A stretch of 64,000 nucleotides of DNA from Gordonia tangerina (GTDB lineage Bacteria > Actinomycetota > Actinomycetes > Mycobacteriales > Mycobacteriaceae), in assembly GCF_021556435.1 (NCBI RefSeq), contig NZ_JAKGCU010000003.1:186001-250000 (forward strand), written 5' to 3'. Under the pieces are notes generated by a model. That model had not been told where the DNA came from, made no database searches, and saw only the letters and a program-made list of their open reading frames with translations. The translations under genes and the position numbers were made by a program. Shown here piece by piece: positions 29,476 through 38,902 of the stretch. How positions within the stretch are numbered: the stretch's first letter is position 1; each line of letters starts with the position of its first letter.

Positions 29476-29888
29476 TGTGACCGCTGACAGTCGGCGCAGT
29501 AGCCGAAGACCTCCACGGTGTGGTTGATCTCGGTGAACCCGTGCTCGGCGGCGACCTTGGCTGCCCATTGTTCGACCGGTTCGGCCTGAACCTCCACCGT
29601 GGTGCCGCAACGACGGCACACCAGGTGATGATGATGTCCCGACGAGCAGTGGCGATAACGCATCTCGCCGGAGCCGTCCCACAGCACATCGATCTGACCG
29701 GCCTGGCTCAGCGCCTGCAGGTTGCGATACACGGTGGTCAGTCCGATTGACTCGCCCCGGGCCTTGAGTTGCTCATGGAGTTCCTGCGCGGAGACGAAGT
29801 CGTCGCCCGCGGCCAGCGCATCCGCGATGGCGGCGCGCTGGCGAGTCGATCGGACGCCGGTGACGGGCCGGTCGGTTCGTGCGGTCAT
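29472..29888 (-). CDS. zur: Zinc uptake regulator Zur (FurB)
   Basis: A 138-residue Fur-family repressor. The winged helix contains TRQRAAIADALAAGDDFVSAQELHEQLKARGESIGLTTVYRNLQAL. Metal sites are seen as HHHHLVCRRCG (His cluster plus CxxC) and the C-terminal CADC. In mycobacteria this protein is the zinc-responsive Zur and is co-transcribed with smtB, exactly the arrangement here (4-base overlap of the smtB stop with this start). It represses zinc-uptake and alternative ribosomal-protein genes when zinc is abundant. Confidence 0.92.
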   Translation of the reverse strand: MTARTDRPVTGVRSTRQRAAIADALAAGDDFVSAQELHEQLKARGESIGLTTVYRNLQALSQAGQIDVLWDGSGEMRYRHCSSGHHHHLVCRRCGTTVEVQAEPVEQWAAKVAAEHGFTEINHTVEVFGYCADCQRSH

Positions 29889-30271
29889 CGGGACACCTCG
29901 CCATCTCCGGATGCGGGTTCGATCCGCGACGACGGCTCCATCGCGTGGGTCAGGGCGTCGGTGACGATGTGGGCGAGGTGGTCGTCGACCAGCTCGTAGA
30001 CGATCTCCCGGCCGCTGCGATTGCCGCGCACCACGCCGGCATCCTTGAGCACACGGAGATGCTGACTGACCAACGGCTGACTCAACGACAAGGCGCCCAC
30101 CACCTCGTGCACACATTGCGGACGCTCCCGCAGTAGCAACACGATGGCGACCCGAGTGGGCGAGGCCAGCGCGCGAAGCAGGTCGCTGGCAGCTTCGTAT
30201 GCCGCCGGACCTGCAGTACGCGCGTCGGCGCCGGGAGCGCAATCTCGTTCTGGTGAACCCATCGCCCCCAT
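29885..30271 (-). CDS. smtB: ArsR/SmtB-family zinc-responsive repressor
   Basis: A 128-residue winged-helix repressor. AYEAASDLLRALASPTRVAIVLLLRERPQCVHEVVGALSLSQPLVSQHLRVLKDAGVV is the classical ArsR/SmtB helix-turn-helix. The C-terminal helix DDHLAHIVTDALTHA carries the Asp/His residues of the alpha-5 zinc site. It derepresses metal efflux (and zur in mycobacteria) when zinc rises. Several ATGs are in frame; 30271 (MGAMGSPERDC) gives the usual length, and 30292 is possible. It is divergent from glyS. Confidence 0.9.
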   Translation of the reverse strand: MGAMGSPERDCAPGADARTAGPAAYEAASDLLRALASPTRVAIVLLLRERPQCVHEVVGALSLSQPLVSQHLRVLKDAGVVRGNRSGREIVYELVDDHLAHIVTDALTHAMEPSSRIEPASGDGEVSR

Positions 30272-30334
30272 CCTAAAGGAAGTGGTTTTCATTTGGCGGT
30301 GGAGTGGATTCCGACAACAGATACCGGTGTGGCT

Positions 30335-30347
30335 ACCCTGTAAGGGT
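30335..30347. promoter_or_regulatory. Short perfect palindrome in smtB-glyS promoter region
   Basis: ACCCT-GTA-AGGGT is a perfect inverted repeat with a 3-base centre in the divergent interval. It lies 64 bases upstream of smtB and 88 bases upstream of glyS. It could be a repressor site. It does not resemble the AT-rich Zur or SmtB boxes I know. Confidence 0.25.
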
Positions 30348-30434
30348 TGCCGTTTCGACATGGTGTTCCTGTGACATGATGCCGAGCCGGTGGCGTCATC
30401 CCGAGAACACCGAATCGTTGGAGATCAGTTAACC

Positions 30435-31823
30435 GTGGCCGCCCAGTCCAACCGCGTTGAAGCCGTCGTCAACCTCGCCAAGCGTCGAGGTCTGGTCTAC
30501 CCCTGCGGTGAGATCTACGGCGGAACCCGCTCCGCGTGGGATTATGGACCGCTCGGCGTCGAGATCAAGGACAACATCAAACGCCAGTGGTGGCGCACAA
30601 TGGTGACCGGTCGCGAGGACGTGGTCGGCCTCGACTCGTCGGTCATCCTGCCCCGCCAGGTCTGGGAGGCCTCGGGCCACGTCGAGGTCTTCACCGATCC
30701 GCTCGTCGAATCGCTGCACACCCACAAGCGCTACCGCGCCGATCATCTGCTCGAGGCCTACGAGATCAAGCACGGCCACCCACCGGCCAACGGTCTGGCC
30801 GACATCAACGATCCCGACACCGGCCAGCCGGGCAAGTGGACCGAGCCGCGCGCGTTCAGCGGCCTGCTCAAGACGTTCCTCGGCCCCGTCGACGACGAAG
30901 AGGGCCTGCACTATTTGCGTCCGGAGACCGCGCAGGGCATCTTCGTGAACTTCAAGAACGTGATGACCACGGCGCGTAAGAAGCCCCCGTTCGGCATCGC
31001 GCAGATCGGCAAGAGCTTCCGCAACGAGATCACGCCGGGCAACTTCATCTTCCGGACCCGGGAGTTCGAGCAGATGGAGATGGAATTCTTCGTCAAGCCC
31101 GGCGAGGACGAGGACTGGCACCAGTATTGGATCGACCATCGGTTCAACTGGTACGTGGATCTGGGCATCGACCCGGAGAACCTGCGGTTGTTCGAGCATC
31201 CGAAAGACAAGCTGTCGCACTACTCGAAGCGCACCGTCGATGTCGAGTACAAATTCGGTTTCTCCGGTAACCCGTGGGGTGAACTCGAAGGTGTCGCCAA
31301 CCGCACCGACTTCGACCTGTCGACCCACAGCAAGCATTCCGGTGAGGACCTGTCGTTCTTCGATCAGGCCTCGGGTGAGCGCTACACCCCGTTCGTCATC
31401 GAGCCGGCGGCCGGTTTGACCCGCTCGCTGATGGCGTTCCTGTGTGACGCCTACACCGAGGAGGAGGTGCCGAACGCCAAGGGCGGCATCGACACCCGGA
31501 CCGTGCTGAAACTCGACCGTCGTCTGGCCCCGGTGAAGGTGGCGGTGCTGCCGCTGTCGCGCAACGAGAAGCTGTCCCCCAAGGCGAAGGACCTCGCCGC
31601 GGAACTGCGCAAGCACTGGAACGTCGAGTTCGACGACGCGCAGGGTATCGGCAAGCGTTACCGCCGCCAGGACGAGATCGGTACGCCGTTCTGTGTGACC
31701 GTGGACTTCGACACCCTCGACGACCAGGCGGTGACCGTGCGGGAGCGCGACACCATGAGTCAGCAGCGGGTGGCTCTGGACAAGGTCGTGGAGTACCTCG
31801 GTGGCAAGCTGCTCGGTTCCTGA
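30435..31823 (+). CDS. glyS: Glycine--tRNA ligase
   Basis: A 462-residue class II, alpha2-type glycyl-tRNA synthetase. N-terminal [29 protein letters not shown], motif 2 with [24 protein letters not shown], and a C-terminal anticodon-binding domain ([29 protein letters not shown]) are all present. It charges tRNA-Gly. An upstream GTG at 30390 is in frame, but the start at 30435 gives the length of the mycobacterial enzyme (463 residues). Confidence 0.96.
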   Translation: MAAQSNRVEAVVNLAKRRGLVYPCGEIYGGTRSAWDYGPLGVEIKDNIKRQWWRTMVTGREDVVGLDSSVILPRQVWEASGHVEVFTDPLVESLHTHKRYRADHLLEAYEIKHGHPPANGLADINDPDTGQPGKWTEPRAFSGLLKTFLGPVDDEEGLHYLRPETAQGIFVNFKNVMTTARKKPPFGIAQIGKSFRNEITPGNFIFRTREFEQMEMEFFVKPGEDEDWHQYWIDHRFNWYVDLGIDPENLRLFEHPKDKLSHYSKRTVDVEYKFGFSGNPWGELEGVANRTDFDLSTHSKHSGEDLSFFDQASGERYTPFVIEPAAGLTRSLMAFLCDAYTEEEVPNAKGGIDTRTVLKLDRRLAPVKVAVLPLSRNEKLSPKAKDLAAELRKHWNVEFDDAQGIGKRYRRQDEIGTPFCVTVDFDTLDDQAVTVRERDTMSQQRVALDKVVEYLGGKLLGS

Positions 31824-31924
31824 CCTTCGTGACACCCGATCCCTGTTGAGACCCGGAGCTTGCGGAGGGTCGTCACGAATCGATCCCTGAGGAGACCCGG
31901 AGCTTGCGGAGGGTCGTCACGAAG
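31824..31924. repeat. Tandem 43-base direct repeat with flanking inverted arms
   Basis: Two copies (31837-31879 and 31881-31923; period 44) differ at only two bases; the shared core includes GAGACCCGGAGCTTGCGG and GGTCGTCACGAA. CCTTCGTGAC at 31824-31833 is the perfect reverse complement of GTCACGAAGG at 31915-31924, so the unit can fold as a large stem-loop. It starts just after glyS and may act as a terminator or be a dispersed intergenic repeat. Confidence 0.75.
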
Positions 31925-32035
31925 GGCGCGTCCAGTGCGACCTGCGGATATCTGTCATAGTTGTGGATGGAGTTGTCGTCGCACGCCCGGGCACGGGGTT
32001 CGGACTGTGGTGCGACGAGGAGAGCGAGTGAAGCG

Positions 32036-32482
32036 GTGACCGTCAGCGGCAAGGTCGTGCACTACGACGCAAATCGGGGATTTGGGTTTCTCGCGCCGGA
32101 GTCGGGTGGCGCCGACATCTTTTTGCACATCAACGACATCGACATCGACGAGACGGCGCTCAAACCCGGTGCCAAGGTGGAGTTCGACGTCGAGGAGACC
32201 GACCGGGGTTCCAAGGCGGTCAACGTGGCCGTGACCGAGGCCGCACCTGCCGACGAGGCTCCCGCCGGCCGTCCGCATCGACGCGAGACACACGACCACG
32301 GACGTTCGCACGGTGGCGAGCGTCCGCGGCGGTCACGGGGTTCGCTCGACGCGTCGGCTTTCACCGAAGAGATCACGGAGTTGCTGCTCGACTCCTCCGA
32401 CGACCTGACCGCCGGACAGATCGTGGCGATCCGCCAGCGCATCACCGACTTCGCGGTCGCCCGGGGCTGGGTGCTTGACTAG
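32036..32482 (+). CDS. Cold-shock-domain protein with C-terminal extension
   Basis: A 148-residue protein. Residues 1-67 form a cold-shock domain with RNP1-like GFGFL and RNP2-like DIFLH motifs ([21 protein letters not shown]), binding single-stranded RNA or DNA. A His/Arg/Gly-rich linker (residues 75-100) follows, then a helical C-terminal segment ([24 protein letters not shown]...). It is longer than the usual 67-residue CspA type and resembles mycobacterial two-part cold-shock proteins. GAGGAG lies 13 bases before the GTG. It overlaps the possible TTG start of dgt. Confidence 0.85.
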   Translation: MTVSGKVVHYDANRGFGFLAPESGGADIFLHINDIDIDETALKPGAKVEFDVEETDRGSKAVNVAVTEAAPADEAPAGRPHRRETHDHGRSHGGERPRRSRGSLDASAFTEEITELLLDSSDDLTAGQIVAIRQRITDFAVARGWVLD

Positions 32483-32492
32483 CTCGACCAGC

Positions 32493-33776
32493 GTGTCTGC
32501 CATTCCGCTCACGGCCGACTACGGTGACGAGGCCGTCGAGCGATTCGTGCCGGAAGCGCCGAAGGTCGCGAGTCTGCCCGGTACCCGCACGGATCACCGC
32601 AGCGACTTCGCGCGGGACCGTGCGCGGGTGCTGCATTGCGCCGCGCTGCGTCGTCTCGCCGACAAGACGCAGGTCGTCGGACCGCGGGAAGGCGACACCC
32701 CGCGTACCAGACTCACGCACTCGCTCGAGGTCGGTCAGATCGGCCGCGGCATCGCGATCGGACTGGGCTGCGAACCGGACCTGGTGGAACTGGCCGGTCT
32801 GGCCCACGACATCGGGCATCCGCCGTACGGTCACAACGGCGAACGTGCTCTCAACGAGGTCGCTGCCGAGATCGGTGGATTCGAGGGCAACGCGCAGAAT
32901 CTGCGGATCCTCACTCGGCTGGAACCGAAGTTGCTCGACGCGAACGGTCGCAGTGCGGGACTCAATCTGACCCGGGCGTCGCTGGACGCCACCCTGAAGT
33001 ACCCCTGGACGCGCCGGCCGCCGGCAGTGAAGTTCGGCGCCTACGACGACGACGAGTCGGCGCTGGACTGGATTCGCAACGGCGCCGCGGCGGGCCGGCA
33101 GTGTATCGAAGCCCAGGTGATGGACTGGTCCGACGACGTCGCCTACTCCGTGCACGACCTCGAGGACGGGGTCATCGCCGATCGGATCGACCTCCGCACG
33201 CTGGCCGATCCCATCGATCAACGTGCCTTGGCCGACATCGGCGTCAAGGAGTTCGAGGGCCTCGAGGCGGGCGCACTCATCGACGCCGCTCAGCGGTTGT
33301 CCCGGATGGAGATCGTCATGGCCGCCGGTGGTTACGACGGGAGCCTCGACAGCGCGGTCACATTGAAGCGGCTCACCAGCGAACTGATCGGCCGGTTCGC
33401 GTCGGCGGCGATCACCGGCACCCGGGCGATGGTCGGGGACCGGTCGGTGTCGCGCTATGACGCCGACCTCACCGTCTCGCCGCTGGTGGCGGCCGAGGTC
33501 GCCATCTTGAAGACACTTGCGCTGCGGTTCATCTTCTCCAACGAACGACACAAGGCCACCCAGCGGCGCCAGCGCGAACGAATCCATCGCGTTGCCGACT
33601 GGTTGACCGCCGCCGCCCCCGGTGGGCTCGACCCGATCTTCGTGCCGTTCTGGCAGGACGCCTCCGATGACGCTGCGCGGCTGCGGGTCATCGTTGATCA
33701 GATCGCGTCGATGACCGAGGGCAGGCTCGAACGTTCGGACCGGCAGAACTCGGGAGCTCAGGCACACCTCGGCTGA
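32493..33776 (+). CDS. dgt: Deoxyguanosinetriphosphate triphosphohydrolase-like protein
   Basis: A 427-residue HD-domain enzyme. [27 protein letters not shown] and the metal ligands in [16 protein letters not shown] and [16 protein letters not shown] define the dGTPase family, which hydrolyses dNTPs to nucleosides and triphosphate. A TTG at 32475 would give six more residues and overlap the previous gene; the GTG at 32493 gives the N-terminus MSAIPL, close to mycobacterial Dgt (Rv2344c). It is followed by dnaG, a pairing conserved in actinobacteria. Confidence 0.93.
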   Translation: MSAIPLTADYGDEAVERFVPEAPKVASLPGTRTDHRSDFARDRARVLHCAALRRLADKTQVVGPREGDTPRTRLTHSLEVGQIGRGIAIGLGCEPDLVELAGLAHDIGHPPYGHNGERALNEVAAEIGGFEGNAQNLRILTRLEPKLLDANGRSAGLNLTRASLDATLKYPWTRRPPAVKFGAYDDDESALDWIRNGAAAGRQCIEAQVMDWSDDVAYSVHDLEDGVIADRIDLRTLADPIDQRALADIGVKEFEGLEAGALIDAAQRLSRMEIVMAAGGYDGSLDSAVTLKRLTSELIGRFASAAITGTRAMVGDRSVSRYDADLTVSPLVAAEVAILKTLALRFIFSNERHKATQRRQRERIHRVADWLTAAAPGGLDPIFVPFWQDASDDAARLRVIVDQIASMTEGRLERSDRQNSGAQAHLG

Positions 33777-33826
33777 GTGTGAGTAGGGCTGCGGCGACGC
33801 GGCGTGCACTCACTACACTGGTCGGC

Positions 33827-35758
33827 GTGCCAGGCCGAATTCCCGATCGTGACATCACGGCGATCCGTGAGCAGACACGCATCGAGGAGATCGTCGGTGA
33901 TTACGTGGCGCTGCGCCGGGCCGGGGCCGACAGCTTGAAGGGGCTGTGCCCGTTCCACGATGAGAAGTCCCCGTCGTTCCACGTTCGGCCGAATCACGGA
34001 CACTTCCACTGTTTCGGCTGTGGAGAGGGCGGCGACGTCTACAGCTTCCTGCAGAAGCAGGAGCACATCTCATTCGTCGAGGCGGTGCAGCAGCTTGCCG
34101 ATCGCATCGGTTACCAGATCCATTACGAGGGCGGCGGCACCGCGATCATCCGTGACCGCGGAACCCGAGCACGCCTGGTGGCGGCCAATGCCGCCGCCCA
34201 GAAGTTCTACGCACAACAACTTCAGTCGCCGGAGGCGCAACCCGCCCGCGACTACCTGACCGAACGGAACTTCGACGCCGCCACCGCTGCGACGTTCGGT
34301 TGCGGATATGCGCCGGCCGGTTGGGACACCATGACGAAGGCGCTGCTGTCCCAGGGCTTCGAATTCAGCGAACTCGAAGCCGCCGGGCTGTCCAAGCAGG
34401 GGCGGAAAGGGCCCATCGACCGGTTCCATCGCCGACTGCTGTGGCCGATCCGCAATCTCGGCGGCGACATCATCGGCTTCGGGGCGCGCAAGTTGTTCTC
34501 CGATGACAACCTCGGCAAGTACATGAACACGCCGGAGACCATGCTGTACAAGAAGTCTCAGGTGTTGTTCGGGCTCGACCACGCGAAGAAGAACATCGCC
34601 AAGGGGCACCAGGTGGTGATCGTCGAGGGCTACACCGATGTGATGGCGATGCATCTCGCGGGCGTGACCACCGCGGTGGCCTCGTGTGGGACCGCATTCG
34701 GTGAGGACCATCTGGCGCTGTTGCGACGGTTGATGATGGATGACTCGTATTTTCGCGGTGAGGTGATCTATACCTTCGACGGTGACGAAGCCGGAAAGGC
34801 CGCGGCGCTCAAAGCTTTCGAAGGCGAGCAGAGTATCGCCGGACAGACGTTCGTGGCGGTGGCGCCCGAGGGGATGGACCCCTGCGAACTCCGGCAGGAA
34901 CGTGGTGACGCAGCGGTGCGTGATCTGGTCGCTCGGCGGGTACCGATGTTCGAGTTCGCGATCAAGGCCTTGTTGGGCAGTCATGATCTCGACACCGCAG
35001 AGGGTCGCGTGCACGCATTGCGCGAGACGGTTCCGGTCGTCGCGCGGATCAAGGACGTCGCCCTGCGCGACGAGTACGCGCGGCAGCTTGCCGGCTGGGT
35101 GGGCTGGGAGGATGTGGCCCAGGTGCTCGGACGGGTACGTGAGGAGGGCGCGCGATACGCCCGGGCGACGGGCAGCGCAGCGCGCAACAGCGGGCGTTCG
35201 GGGCAGGTCACCTCCATCCGGCGCCAGCGACCGGAGGCGGCATCGGCGCCGCCCACTGCGCGACCGCTGGCCGCCGACCCGCGTTTGTGGCCGCAGCGCG
35301 AAGCGCTCAAGGCGGCACTGCAATACCCGGCCGTCGCCGGGACCGTGTTCGATTCGCTGCCGGTGCAGTGTTTCACCGAACCCGCATATGCCTCGATTCG
35401 AACGGCGATGTCCGCGCTCGGTGGCACGTCGGCCGGTATGGGCGGCGCCGAGTGGGTGGATGCGGTGCACAACGGCGTCGACGATCCGGTCCTCGGTCCG
35501 TTGGTGACCGAACTCGCCGTGGAGTCGATGCCGGTCACCGAGGACAACATCTCCCGGTACATCAGCAGCGTGTTGGCGCGGCTGCAGGAGGTCTGGGTCG
35601 GAGCCCAGATCGCCGACATCAAGTCGCGGCTGCGTCGGATGGCGCCGGGCGAGGACCCGGATGGCTACAACGCAGTGTTCGGGGACCTGGTGGCCTTGGA
35701 GGCCTATCGGCGCAGTCTGCTCGAGCAGGCCGTCGATCCCGACACCGGAGTCGGCTGA
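33827..35758 (+). CDS. dnaG: DNA primase DnaG
   Basis: A 643-residue primase. The zinc-binding domain is CPFHDEKSPSFHV...HCFGCGEGGD. The TOPRIM core shows VEGYTDVMAMH and FDGDEAGKAA. The C-terminal DnaB-interacting domain covers about residues 480-640. It makes RNA primers for the replisome. The frame is open to 33779, but the GTG at 33827 (MPGRIPDRDI) matches the mycobacterial start. Very close to Rv2343c along its whole length (recollection). Confidence 0.96.
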   Translation: MPGRIPDRDITAIREQTRIEEIVGDYVALRRAGADSLKGLCPFHDEKSPSFHVRPNHGHFHCFGCGEGGDVYSFLQKQEHISFVEAVQQLADRIGYQIHYEGGGTAIIRDRGTRARLVAANAAAQKFYAQQLQSPEAQPARDYLTERNFDAATAATFGCGYAPAGWDTMTKALLSQGFEFSELEAAGLSKQGRKGPIDRFHRRLLWPIRNLGGDIIGFGARKLFSDDNLGKYMNTPETMLYKKSQVLFGLDHAKKNIAKGHQVVIVEGYTDVMAMHLAGVTTAVASCGTAFGEDHLALLRRLMMDDSYFRGEVIYTFDGDEAGKAAALKAFEGEQSIAGQTFVAVAPEGMDPCELRQERGDAAVRDLVARRVPMFEFAIKALLGSHDLDTAEGRVHALRETVPVVARIKDVALRDEYARQLAGWVGWEDVAQVLGRVREEGARYARATGSAARNSGRSGQVTSIRRQRPEAASAPPTARPLAADPRLWPQREALKAALQYPAVAGTVFDSLPVQCFTEPAYASIRTAMSALGGTSAGMGGAEWVDAVHNGVDDPVLGPLVTELAVESMPVTEDNISRYISSVLARLQEVWVGAQIADIKSRLRRMAPGEDPDGYNAVFGDLVALEAYRRSLLEQAVDPDTGVG

Positions 35759-35784
35759 CTTGTTCGGTCAGGGTGCCGCGGTCA

Positions 35785-35949
35785 TCACGCGGCGGTCGCG
35801 TTCCTCGCGCCCGGGCGGAGCTGCTCGGGGAAAAGTGGCCGGTGCGGGTCGTCGGCGTTGAAGGTGCAACCCCCGCCGTAGGTGTGCGGGCCGCGACAAC
35901 GGTCGGGTGCCGGTTTGGGCCGTCCCCAGATGTGATCGGTTCCCCGCAT
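35785..35949 (-). CDS. Small conserved-context hypothetical protein
   Basis: A 54-residue frame starting MRGTDHIWGRPKPAPDRC, containing two Cys (RCRGPHTYGGGC) and ending in a Pro/Arg-rich tail. A GGGGGC stretch lies 6 bases before the ATG. It is convergent with dnaG, the orientation of the small gene Rv2342 next to dnaG in M. tuberculosis (memory of gene order only; sequence similarity not checked). The frame could start further upstream, giving up to 85 residues. Function unknown. Confidence 0.45.
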   Translation of the reverse strand: MRGTDHIWGRPKPAPDRCRGPHTYGGGCTFNADDPHRPLFPEQLRPGARNATAA

Positions 35950-36059
35950 GTTGTGCCCCCTTCGCGACCGTGCGTTGGGAGAATTATCACCCGACCTGTC
36001 CGACCGGGCAGGTCGGCGAGGCGCCACTGTGGCGCTCCTCACCAGTCACGCCTGGGTGG

Positions 36060-37532
36060 TCAGGCCTGGGCGATGGCCGTCGTGAGCCATTGGGCCAGCC
36101 AGCTCACGGCGTTGTTGCCGTTGGCGTCGACGACCAGTGACCCGTAGTGAACGTGACTCTCACCGGAATAGAATTTTCCGGCCGAGACCGCGTCGGTGAC
36201 CAGGGTGGCCGGGTCGGTGATCGCGTACTTCGCGACGATGCGGGTCACCGCGGTCGCCGAGTTCTTGAAGTCCGGTGACACGACCGGCATCCCGGAGCCC
36301 GCCTGCGGTGTGGCGGACACGACGCCACGGGCGACCTGGCCGAGCTCGCGGCCGAGGCGGGCGACCTCGGCGCGCGTATGCCCGGTGACCGGTAGGGTTT
36401 TGGCGCCTGCGCGCTGTCCCACCTCGGCGGCGGCCACCCAGGTCACCTGTTGGATTCGGCCCACCAGGTCGGCGGTACGTTCCACGTCGACATGGGAGAG
36501 TCCCGCCGCGACCACGGACATCGCCTTGGCGAATCCGGTCTCGTCGGGGATCAGTGCGAGAACGGCAGAGATCTCGGCGAAGTCGACCGCCGCGGCGAGG
36601 GTCACCAGGGGTCGCAGGTCGGCGTTGAGCTCGGTGGCGGTCGCGTGCGCCGCCGCGAGGTCACCATCGGCGGCTTGTGTCGGCAGCGCGGCCAACCCTG
36701 CCGCGATGCCGTGCAGATCGAGTGAGGCCAGTGTGCCGGCGGCAGTCGCCGCGCGGCGGACGGCGAGCACGGCCTGGTCCGGTGTCTTGCCCAAGGCCGA
36801 CCCCAGCTGACCGAGGAATGGGTTCTGCCGCTTGTCGATCGAGCAGTAGAGGTCGGCGGGAGCGCAGATCGATGAGACCCGTCCGGCCAGCGTGCCCATG
36901 CCGGCCGGGCGTGGGTCGGCGATTCCGACACCGTCGGCTCGTGGTCCGACGACGGTTTCGCCGCGGGTACCCGCACGTGGGTCGGCCAGCAGTGCGACGG
37001 CGAGCACTTTGTCAGGGGTGACCGGGCCGATCCGGTTCCCGATCGCCGACGCGAGGTCCCCGGCAGCATCCGCGCCTTGGCTGTAGCCGGTGATCGTCAC
37101 CTTCGCTGTCGGATGTCGGGCGGTGAAGTCACGCAGGACGCGGGCCGCGTTGTCCAGAGCCGTGGCCTTGCTCACTCCGTAGCTCTCTCCGTTGTCGAAT
37201 GCGCGAGCGAGGTAGGGCAGGAAGTAGATGTGCGCAGAGGTGCCGTGGTCGCGACGGATGCGTTCGGCGATGGGCTTGAGGGCGCCGATCGGGGTGCTCG
37301 GATCAGCGGTCTCATCAGTCTCCCAGGTCCCCGGGATGAACAGGTTGAACGTCGGCGCACCATGCGCATCAGCGGGCGCGGGCGCAGGGGCGGTCAGGAG
37401 CCCGACGGCGACCACCGAGAGTGCCGTGAGGCCGATGATGGGCATGGACGTACGCCACCGTCGGGTGGTCGTAATGCTTTCACTTGTGTTGATTCGGAGC
37501 GACTTTCGGGGAACACGAACGGCAAGCGTCAT
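36060..37532 (-). CDS. Secreted cutinase-family esterase
   Basis: A 490-residue protein. A signal sequence follows a basic N-terminus (RRWRTS, then a hydrophobic core IIGLTALSVVAVGLL, cleavage near APADAHG). The cutinase fold has the nucleophile elbow GYSQGA, the Asp loop ICAPADLYC with its flanking Cys pair, and a candidate catalytic His near the C-terminus (ESHVHYGS). Cutinase-like enzymes of mycolic-acid bacteria hydrolyse esters and lipids outside the cell. The middle region (about residues 255-420) is an Ala/Val-rich helical insertion between Asp and His, making it about twice the size of fungal cutinases. The start (37532 or an internal ATG) is uncertain. Confidence 0.85.
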   Translation of the reverse strand: MTLAVRVPRKSLRINTSESITTTRRWRTSMPIIGLTALSVVAVGLLTAPAPAPADAHGAPTFNLFIPGTWETDETADPSTPIGALKPIAERIRRDHGTSAHIYFLPYLARAFDNGESYGVSKATALDNAARVLRDFTARHPTAKVTITGYSQGADAAGDLASAIGNRIGPVTPDKVLAVALLADPRAGTRGETVVGPRADGVGIADPRPAGMGTLAGRVSSICAPADLYCSIDKRQNPFLGQLGSALGKTPDQAVLAVRRAATAAGTLASLDLHGIAAGLAALPTQAADGDLAAAHATATELNADLRPLVTLAAAVDFAEISAVLALIPDETGFAKAMSVVAAGLSHVDVERTADLVGRIQQVTWVAAAEVGQRAGAKTLPVTGHTRAEVARLGRELGQVARGVVSATPQAGSGMPVVSPDFKNSATAVTRIVAKYAITDPATLVTDAVSAGKFYSGESHVHYGSLVVDANGNNAVSWLAQWLTTAIAQA

Positions 37533-37891
37533 CGAGATTTCCGCGAGTGGGGGAGGGGGAGGTGGACCGGTGGGCCGATCCGGGCAACTGAGTCGTGGTG
37601 AAGGTCGATGTGATGATCTCGAACCCTACCCCGCGCCGGTTTGGATCGGGAAACTTTCCCCCCTTTGGGTGACACCGCGCGTGTCGTCGCGGTGAACACT
37701 GTGAGTCAGGCTGGCGTGCAGAGGGTTTGGAGTTGCCCGAGTGGCCTCGTGGGGACGGTGGTGCCGGTGGGGTACCACCGAGCCGTCGCGGTTGGGCACG
37801 CGAAGTGCTGTGCCGGAGTGTCGAATCCGGCGTCGTTGACTTCGTTTGGGAAACGAACGTCCAGTTTGGTGCACCGACGTCTCGGAGTCTC
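37533..37891. other. Intergenic stretch without a supported gene
   Basis: 359 bases between the cutinase start and tRNA-Met. It includes the cutinase promoter region and a perfect palindrome GGGAAA-C-TTTCCC at 37648-37660. Two short frames across it have no protein-like composition or family match. Confidence 0.4.
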
Positions 37892-37968
37892 TGGTGGGGC
37901 GGGCGGGGCTCGAACCCGCGACCTACGGATTATGAGTCCGCGGCTCTAACCAACTGAGCTACCGCCCC
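37892..37968 (-). tRNA. tRNA-Met (CAT)
   Basis: The minus strand folds as a complete cloverleaf. The acceptor stem is GGGGCGG/CCGCCCC, the D-arm starts TAGCTCAG, and the anticodon loop is CTCATAA with a 5-base stem. The T-arm GCGGG/CCCGC encloses TTCGAGC, and the discriminator A and CCA are encoded (77 bases with CCA). A CAT anticodon can be Met or lysidine-modified Ile; the loop is that of elongator tRNA-Met in relatives. The initiator is less likely. Confidence 0.93.
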
Positions 37969-38110
37969 CGGCATGAGCGCTGCGCATGCCCGACGCTGCA
38001 CATTACCGCACCGGCTCGCCGACCTGGTCGGCGCCGCGGCGCAACACGGCACACTAGACTGCAGGGAATCCACAGCGGATGACACGAGCACAGTGACGAA
38101 CGAGGAGCGC

Positions 38111-38793
38111 ATGGCCGGGGGCGACGGGGCGAGCGAAGACCGCGACCTCCCCGAAAGTCTGGTCGACGTGGCGGGCCGACGTATCCGCGACGCGATACTC
38201 TCCGGTGGACTCTCCCCCGGGGCGAAGATCGTCGAGGAGACTCTGTGTGCCGATCTCGGCATCAGCCGAGCTCCGGTGCGTGAGGCGCTGCGCCTGCTGG
38301 CGCAACAGGGCCTGGTCGAGCATCAGCCGAGGCGTGGTACGCGGAATGGTCTCCCCGCGACATCGTGCAGCTCTTCGAGTTGCGGCAGGTGTTGGAGAGG
38401 TTCGCGGTGGAGTCGGCGCTCCCGCTGAACGACCCGGTCGAGCAACTCGCGCCGGTGCGGGCGGCGGTCGAGGAGATGAAGACGGCCACCGATGACCTCG
38501 CCAAGGATGACGCCCATCGACATTTCCATGCTGCGGTGGTGGGTCTGGCGGGTAATCGGCAGCTCGACATCGCACTCGAGCCCATTCTGCTCAAGCTCCA
38601 GTTGCCGATGGCGGTGAACCTGCGGGCGGAGACCGTGGACCATCACGGACCCGATGACGGCTTTCGGCGTCATCTGGCAATCGTCGAGGCCTTGGAGACC
38701 AACGATCCGGTCGCCGCGGTGGCCGCGTTGCGTGACCACAAGCATCTTCAGTACCTCGATCTGGCTGCGCCGCCGGGGGATACCGCGACGTAG
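38111..38793 (+). pseudogene. GntR-family (FadR/FCD) regulator with a frameshift
   Basis: The N-terminal half is an intact GntR winged helix (VAGRRIRDAILSGGLSPGAKIVEETLCADLGISRAPVREALRLLAQQGLVEHQPRRGT). The C-terminal FCD ligand domain continues in another frame (EWSPRDIVQLFELRQVLERFAVESAL to 38793). The change falls at about 38336-38345; one missing base within GGTACGCGGAA would restore a normal PRRGT-A-EWSPRDIV sequence. It is a single-base deletion, a recent pseudogene or a sequencing error. It stands directly upstream of the amidase and hydrolase genes and was probably their regulator. GAGGAG precedes the ATG at 38111. Confidence 0.75.
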
Positions 38794-38902
38794 CTGCGGG
38801 GCGTGCACCGGTCCGTCCGCCGTCGACCCGCCTCGGCGTCGCTAACACAACCGACACACAGACGATCCGCGGCCGCCACATATTCTGTCGGCAATCGACG
38901 CT

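Noticed and set aside
30272..30300. Possible Zur box before smtB (AATGAAAACC on the minus strand).
   Set aside because: The second half of the palindrome is missing (CTTCC instead of TTTTCA type).
37725..37850. tRNA-like stretch upstream of tRNA-Met (TTGCCCGAGTGGCC and TGTCGAATCCGGC resemble D-arm and T-arm pieces of tRNA-Ser/Leu).
   Set aside because: No acceptor stem pairs, the anticodon stem contains a large extra hairpin, and the T-loop is 10 bases. It does not fold as a tRNA.
37641..37949. 102-codon plus-strand frame between the cutinase gene and tRNA-Met.
   Set aside because: It runs through the tRNA gene on the opposite strand and has no recognisable domain or ribosome-binding site.
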